From: Fomitopsis serialis
Taxonomy: Eukaryota > Basidiomycota > Agaricomycetes > Polyporales > Fomitopsidaceae
Length of the DNA: 64,000 bases
Assembly: GCF_022376445.1 (NCBI RefSeq)
Contig: NW_025954967.1
Coordinates: 434,001 to 498,000, forward strand
Direction of reading: 5' to 3'
The notes below the pieces were generated by a model that saw only the letters and a list, made by a program, of their open reading frames with translations, was not told the origin of the DNA and made no database searches. Made by a program: the position numbers and the translations under genes. Shown here piece after piece: positions 58,501 through 64,000 of the stretch (its first letter is position 1; every line of letters begins with the position of its first letter).

Positions 58501-59963
58501 TCGCCTGCGTGCCGGGCTCGTACACGGACAAGTCGCGGGCAATCGCCCACTTGGGTCCGCAGATCGACTCGGCGGTCTGGTCGAGCTTCGCGGCCATGTC
58601 AAGGTAGTAGATGGTCGGCTGGCCGCCATCGACGGCGTCCAGGCAGATGAGCGGGTTGATCTCGAGGTACGCAAAGTGGAGGTCGACGTAGACGGAGTAG
58701 AGGCGGACGAGGAAGTCGACGAGGGTCTCCTTCTTCGCCGCCGGGACGTGCCTCAGGAGGGTGTCCGCGATCGTCTTGCGGTCGGGCACGGGTGCGTTCA
58801 CGCGGATGTGGAGGGTCAGGGCCTTCGCGTCGACGTCGCCGATGTCGACACCGCCTTCGTGCGTGAAGAGGATGTTGTCGCCATCGCGGTCAGAATTGAT
58901 GCAGACGTAGTACTCGGTGTTGGAGGGGTGGGGGAGGAACGGTTCGACGATGAAGTTGTTGAGCGTGCCCGTGATGGACTCGACCTACATGTAGCGGCAA
59001 TCAGCTACAATTCACCTCACTTGTATAACGCGTTCAATGGCCCGAAGGAGCCAGAGAGTCGGAATCACGAAGATATCCGTCCCCGGGACAAGGGACAAGG
59101 GACGCGAGACGTCACATCCAGTCATGTAAGTAGTCCATGATGTTGAGACGCTATATACCGCTCCGCGCTACTGCCACCTCGCGCATCGTTCGCTACTTTG
59201 CTTGCGCCTTGGCATTGCTTCTTCTTGACGCCACGTTTGTCCACGATGGCCCTGTCATTCTCTCTGACGCGCTCCCCCAGGCCGTCGCGAGGCCGCGTTC
59301 CAGGGACGTACGTCCCAGTCGTTCAGACGTAATGGCCCGAAGGAACGGAGAAAGCGCGGCAGGGTCACGTGGTAGCAATATCGGTACGCGCCTCGCTCAA
59401 AGCGCGAGGCATTCCCCAACGCAGTGTTAGCCGATCTGGCTGCACTTACCCCAGCATGGGGAACGAGATGCAGGGATCCCAGTGCGGGGGATTGGCCGCG
59501 CGTGACGGAATAGAGGCGGAAATGAACACTCCGAGTCGGAAGCGGGACGGCACGGTGGAGAACGGAAATCCGTACTCACCTTCTGCGGCTTTCCTGCGCG
59601 GGCCTGAATCCACTCCTTGGCCTCGTCCCAGGACTTGTTGAGCGCAAGGAGGCCCGCCTTGCCTCGTCGCTTGATGAGCTGGTCGGGCTTTGCTACGAGT
59701 TTTGTGGTGAACACCCAGCTCGGGAGCTGCGTGTCGGGCGTGATGGCGTTCGTCTCGGGGTCCCACGAGACCTGGGCGACCTTGGGGGCGGGGAAGGCGA
59801 ACTTGGTGCCCAGCTGCCAAGAGGGGTCTACGGCGGGTGCGCGCTCGAGCCAGTAGGCCAGCAAGAGCTTCGCGTCGTACTCGCGGATGGCTGGAGGTGG
59901 TGTACGCTCGTTAGCAGAGGCAGAACGGATGAAGCGGGGTCATGTGGTACCTTTTGAAGACAT
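55580..59963 (-). CDS. ATP-citrate lyase (single-chain)
   Basis: Eight exons: 59963-59951, 59890-59580, 58984-58454, 58404-57203, 57147-56353, 56298-56108, 56055-55904 and 55846-55580, all with GT-AG borders, giving 1153 residues, the usual length for basidiomycete enzymes. It converts citrate, CoA and ATP to acetyl-CoA and oxaloacetate in the cytosol, feeding lipid and sterol synthesis. It has an ATP-grasp/citrate-binding N-terminus (start [24 protein letters not shown] near 288), a CoA-ligase part with the phospho-histidine motif FGHAGS (His about 805), and a citrate-synthase-like C-terminus ([15 protein letters not shown] about 943, GIGHKIKS about 1016, [13 protein letters not shown]). The first exon is only 13 nt, and the second intron is 595 bp, far longer than the others. 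No break is seen. Confidence 0.96.
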
Positions 59964-60160
59964 GGCGGGCTAGCAAGTCGTGACAGAGACTAGAGGGAGG
60001 ATGAGGAAAGGGGAGGGCGCGATGAGCAGGCTGAGCGGAGGGTATTTATCGCTGGGACAGTCGCCTCACTTTGCTGCTCAATATTCGAAAATGGGGAATG
60101 GCACCCCCAAGTTTCGCACGCTCCATCTCGCCACGGCCGTTCTGCGCCCCCATTGGCCAG
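59964..60160 (-). promoter_or_regulatory. core promoter of the ATP-citrate lyase gene
   Basis: Reading on the minus strand: CCAAT at 60156-60152 next to GGGGGCGCAG, a TATA-like ATAAATA at 60049-60043 (about 80 bp before the ATG), then a pyrimidine-rich leader (gccctcccctttcctcatcc). This CCAAT-TATA-CT-tract order is typical of highly expressed fungal genes. Positions are from the sequence; activity is inferred. Confidence 0.6.
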
Positions 60161-61702
60161 TGCGATCGTCTCGCCGCTCTCCAGCCTCCTAATTGATGGC
60201 TCCTTCGTTTCAGAGGCGAGAGTCGTACGAGCTCGTCTGAGCTCGTGCGCTGCTCATGTTCTCCTCTCGCACTTTGACATACACAATAATCGGTACGCGG
60301 TCCGCAATCATTATCTCCCACTTATCGCTGCATCTCCTATGCGACATGTGCTGCAGCACCTACTTCTCGACCTACTACTTGGTACTTGCCATTTTGGCAC
60401 GATGTTGCGCGAGCTGTCGTTCGTGGCCGAAGCCCCTCGGTGGGTTCTCTTCGCTGTCCTATCTTGTCCTATTCGCTCTTCTGCGCCGCAAGGAACGGCC
60501 GCCAATTCGCCGTGCAGTGTTTCTGACAACTGTCACCACACGGGTCCGCGGCCGCCATGTCGGGCAATCCGACGGATGCATCCTGATGCCACGAACAGCT
60601 TGTTTACATCCAGCCATGGATCACAACGCGCTCAACATAACCTATTCAACCACCACAGACCGATCATTTCCTCCCTTTGGCTTGTCTGCCTTACCCTCCG
60701 CATCGTAAAGTCAGTCGGAGGTAACGGCCATTCCCGGCGCGAGACCAGGGGTGTTCAGAGTGCGCAAACCATGTTCTTCTGTTACATGAGCGACAACACT
60801 CAACGCGTCTGTCATGTTAAGACTCGTAAGTTATCGAGTCTGCGTTCAGTCCGCGCACTAGAACCCCAGCCAGGACGGAGCTTCCTACACAAGGCGTCAA
60901 CTCAACGCGCATCATAGCAGCTCGTAGCGGACCACCGCCATACGAGGTTTCGTTCCCAGGGGATGTTCCGAATCTGCCAACGGAATTAAAGGAGGTCGTC
61001 GTCTCATCGGAGTCGATGTGTCGCGATCATACCATCCGGATCACTCGATCGCTCGCATCAGGATCGACTGAGGAGCGGCTACATAGGGACTGAGAGAAGT
61101 TAGCGTCCGATGCGTCGTATCCTTGTTGCCTCGCGCGAGCGGTAACTTATGTGGATAGAGCAACATCGTCCCAGTTCAAGGTTCAAACACGCCTGCCTCT
61201 CGCGCGCTCACCAGAATGCGTGCACTGCAACCAAGGAGAGTGGTCCTATGTTATATGTTGTATCGATGCATATACTTACTGCCATGTACTAGCTCACCTA
61301 TCATTGCCTCCGCTGTCCCTGCGCTCTCTCCTCCGTCCAGCTTCGACCTTTTGCAGTGCACACGACGAGCGATTGAAAGGCCTCGCGAGGTACGAGGCCG
61401 CTTCCGTCGACGATTGCCCTTACTGATGAGTCGTGCTTTGCGCATAGCGTCGTGAGCCTAGACGGTCGTAAGTGACTCGCAAACCGACGACCCGGACGAC
61501 GCATCCTGGCTTGCCTGGTAGCCAGGATACATACCAGAAACCAGGTAAGTAGTGTGTTATCGCAGTATGCTTGCTCTTGGAGCTTGAAGAGCTGCTGTCT
61601 GAGAAGATGTCATTAGTAACGTATCTTCACCGTCGTGATCATTGAATGTTTGGTCGGTGCCTTAGGCTCACGTCGCCGTAGCACACATCCCACGTCAACG
61701 GA
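60161..61702. other. intergenic, no gene supported
   Basis: The longest frames (for example 60153-60917) have no domain or splice logic. Moderately GC-rich unique sequence. It probably holds upstream control regions of the lyase gene and of the F-box relic. Confidence 0.4.
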
Positions 61703-63135
61703 ATGGACAGAGCCGAGCCAACGTAAGTGTCATTGCTCGGACGCGAGTAACATGGTTTACGCATGTGGAATACAGTACAGCCGCAACGTCCGAGGGCTCC
61801 TCTCGTGGTCCCTTGATCCCACGGCTTCCTGTGGAGGTCTGTGAACGGATCATCGACCATGTCGCGACGGGAATGAATCTCAAGCTGTTCTCTATGGAGG
61901 CCGAGCCACATCACACCGCTCTCATTTCCTGCGCACTCGTATGCCGAGACTGGTATTATCTCACATGGTACCATCTGCGTCAACGCATCCGTTTACGAGA
62001 CCGGGTGGACGTCCTCTCGCTCTCCAAGACACTCCGTGCAAAACCTCGCCTCCGTGAGGTCATTCAACATGTCGTCATATCGGGTGCTTCTCCCGGAAAA
62101 GCGTCAACCGATCAGGCACCTGGGGACATTTGTCGCTATGCTCGTGGGCAAGGCTCCGAGGAGGTCGATGATCACCATTGAACATGCTGAGTGGACCATC
62201 GGCTCGGTCCGAATGGAGGACATCGGCTTCCTAGCTGCATTTAGCTCCTTGGACAGTCTGACCCTCGACAGCGTCACCTTGTCGATCCAGCGTCGCCCAG
62301 CTGTCCCGCCTCGTGTCAGCGCTCCCCAGGCTTAGTCAGTTATGGTGCTCCAGGGTCAGTTGCGTGCAGAAGCAGCAACTCTCTCTGGCCTCTCTCCCGC
62401 TGAACTCTGTAAATTTGGACTCTCTCGATGTAATGTTTGTTGCGACAGCAGTCGAAGACCTTTTGGTGCGGATATGCCGGGCTTCTCGAGTGCGCAATCT
62501 CCGTCTTGGGATGTTCAGCGAGTCGACTCCATCCGGGGCAGCTGGCCGAAGTCAGGCTTTGCTGGATGTAAGCGCCACATCCGCAGAAAGGGTTTAGCTC
62601 GACTTGCATGTTGATCCCGGTTCTCTCGTTCGAGATGGTACTATCGACGCCACAGTCGGAAAGTCTTCAAGTCCTTAGTTCTCTTTCTCGCCACTTGGCT
62701 GATTGTTCCATCCCTACAGAGTGGCATTGCAACCTTTCACACCACGACCGCCTGTGGGAGTTGACAATTCAGCTGTACCACCCGCTTGCAGAACGGTCCT
62801 GGATCCCCCATGTCGTGTCGCGCATTACCTCGAAGCATTTCCAGGCTATGTCTGTTGTGTTGGTGCCCCGGTCCGGCACAGACTACGTGGCGGATGAGTT
62901 GGACAAATTACTGATGGCAATGGAGCAGGATGATGTCCTAGCGCGATTGGACAGCATACTGCAGGAGGAGCGCTTCGCCAGTACTGTCGTCTCAGACGTA
63001 TGGGTATTGCCGGATATAGCAACAACGCTTGCGAATCTGGAGATGAACTTTTTGCGAAGGATTCAACACTCCGAGAACAGTGGGTCGAGCTCGTTAGGCG
63101 GAGGATGCCACACTCGCATCGACGAGGCATATTGA
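61703..63135 (+). pseudogene. F-box/LRR-type protein gene, frameshifted
   Basis: Exon 1 (61703-61722, MDRAEPT) joins in phase across a 53-bp GTAAGT...CAG intron to exon 2 at 61776, which encodes the F-box motif (IPRLPVEVCERIIDHVA, then LVCRDWYYLTWYHLRQRI). F-box proteins link substrates to SCF ubiquitin ligases. The following leucine-rich part is continuous only if frameshifts near 62100, 62290 and 62676 and a TAG at about 62595 are ignored: FVAMLVGKAPRRSMITIEHA, then LPRLSQLWCSRVS, then VLSSLSRHLADC. It belongs to a large F-box family of mushrooms and this copy is dead unless the breaks are assembly errors. Confidence 0.7.
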
Positions 63136-64000
63136 CGTACGTACTATTAGTGCGTTACAAATTGCGGAGGAAAACTGAGTTTTCCTTATAGCACTACACG
63201 TACCTTTGCAGAATACCTCGACTGGAGGGAGGACGTGGAAAGGAGAGATACTAACATGTCAGTTCAAGAGAGAAATGCCGAAGGAGAAGTGCAGCCCGAG
63301 GGATTGACATCCTTGCCAGCATGCATGCTCGTTCGTACCGTCGTGTGTAACCCGTGAGTCGAACCATCATCGTTAGGCCGCTCTGCTAATTTATTGTGCG
63401 GTCTCAAGGGTACGAATGGACCCGTGGCCGCAATGCGGGTCGAAATGTTATCCCTCAGGATCCTATGCAGCATTTTCCTTTGTTTTTGGAGAAATGAAAG
63501 GGTGATGGTATGGGTTTTGTATGCTCGGGACAGACATTCGGTTGTTATGTAACGAGGTTCCGTCAATTATGGACGCATCCAATTTGACTCGTGCACTGCG
63601 TGTGTCAAACTTGAACTGACCATTGTGTTTCGTCATAGTCAGCCCGCAACTTTATGGCTGCTACGAGCAGCTACATAGTACACGGCGTAGCATCATTAAC
63701 GGGTCAGTATCGGCAACGTACGGTGCATCAGACAATTACAACGAACAACCACAGACAGCATAGCCTTCGGTTTGGAGGGAGCCTGTCGGGGTCACTCCGA
63801 GTGATCTTTGAGTCCAGGTGCTAGTTGCAACGTTGACCATCTACTTTACATGACTCGGAATAAGCAGCGTCCGTTGAACAGTCACGGACCTAGGTTGCAG
63901 ACGATTCCTGGACCTCGAGGAATATGTAGCAGTGTGGTGGCAATGTGGAACTGTAGTAAGTAGAAGTAGAAGTGGGCGCGTCGTATAGTAAGTACTACCG
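63136..64000. other. intergenic, no gene recognised
   Basis: Unique CpG-rich sequence to the window end. A tRNA-like stretch near 63344-63400 was examined and rejected. A short agtaagtagaagtagaagtg run is at about 63957-63973. Confidence 0.4.

Noticed and set aside
63344..63400. tRNA-like sequence on the minus strand (agcagagcggcc and ggttcgactc)
   Set aside because: A- and B-box-like blocks are only about five bases apart, leaving no room for an anticodon arm, and no acceptor stem pairs.

Overview
The window is nuclear DNA of a filamentous basidiomycete, most likely an Agaricomycete. The evidence is eukaryotic genes with many 50-75 bp GT-AG introns, a single-chain ATP-citrate lyase, a DUF1275 membrane protein, an F-box/LRR relic, and gene and transposon families typical of mushroom-forming fungi (DUF6698-like, DUF6532-like, DUF6570-Helitron, Ty1/copia). 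I had only the sequence, so family names rest on motif recognition.

Two compartments are visible. From 1 to about 48.7 kb the DNA is a nest of mobile elements and gene relics, much of it AT-rich and almost free of CpG. From about 48.7 kb to the end it is CpG-rich, gene-like DNA.

Repeat compartment: fragments and copies of one long repeat, called the arm here, occur at 480-994, 1438-4870, 24147-24960, 28686-34950, 35765-36842 and 39477-46387. The copies at 28686-34950 and 39477-46387 are full length and face each other. They form a 17.7 kb inverted repeat with roughly 6.3 kb arms around a 4.5 kb core, ending in the same terminal sequence (TTACGRTCC...). Four LTRs of one Ty1/copia family lie at 995, 12847, 17499 and 36843; only the one at 17499 is still joined to a decayed pol region (14361-17484). 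A Helitron Rep-helicase (minus strand, 17891-23727) is cut by that LTR near its last helicase motif. Two non-autonomous TIR elements with TA target duplications sit at 11648-11922 and 44206-44794. Broken multi-exon genes lie next to arm ends: a DUF6698-like gene (25052-26404), an unnamed gene (27242-28685, minus) and the 3' part of a DUF6532-like gene (46405-48706).

Gene compartment: an apparently intact Tc1/mariner-like (DDE_3) transposon at 48731-51748 has 26-bp TIRs, TA duplications and a three-exon transposase gene of 796 codons. Then come a four-exon DUF1275 gene (minus, 53136-54235), an eight-exon ATP-citrate lyase gene (minus, 55580-59963, 1153 residues), and a frameshifted F-box gene (61703-63135). 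ATP-citrate lyase supplies cytosolic acetyl-CoA; I see no functional link between it and its neighbours.

The strongest candidate for something undescribed is the arm-bearing element. It has very long inverted arms, outer ends that look more alike than inner parts, CpG-retaining palindromes in CpG-poor arms, a small ORF open in three arm copies, and a decayed core with a ubiquitin-hydrolase-like fragment. I could not identify a transposase for it.
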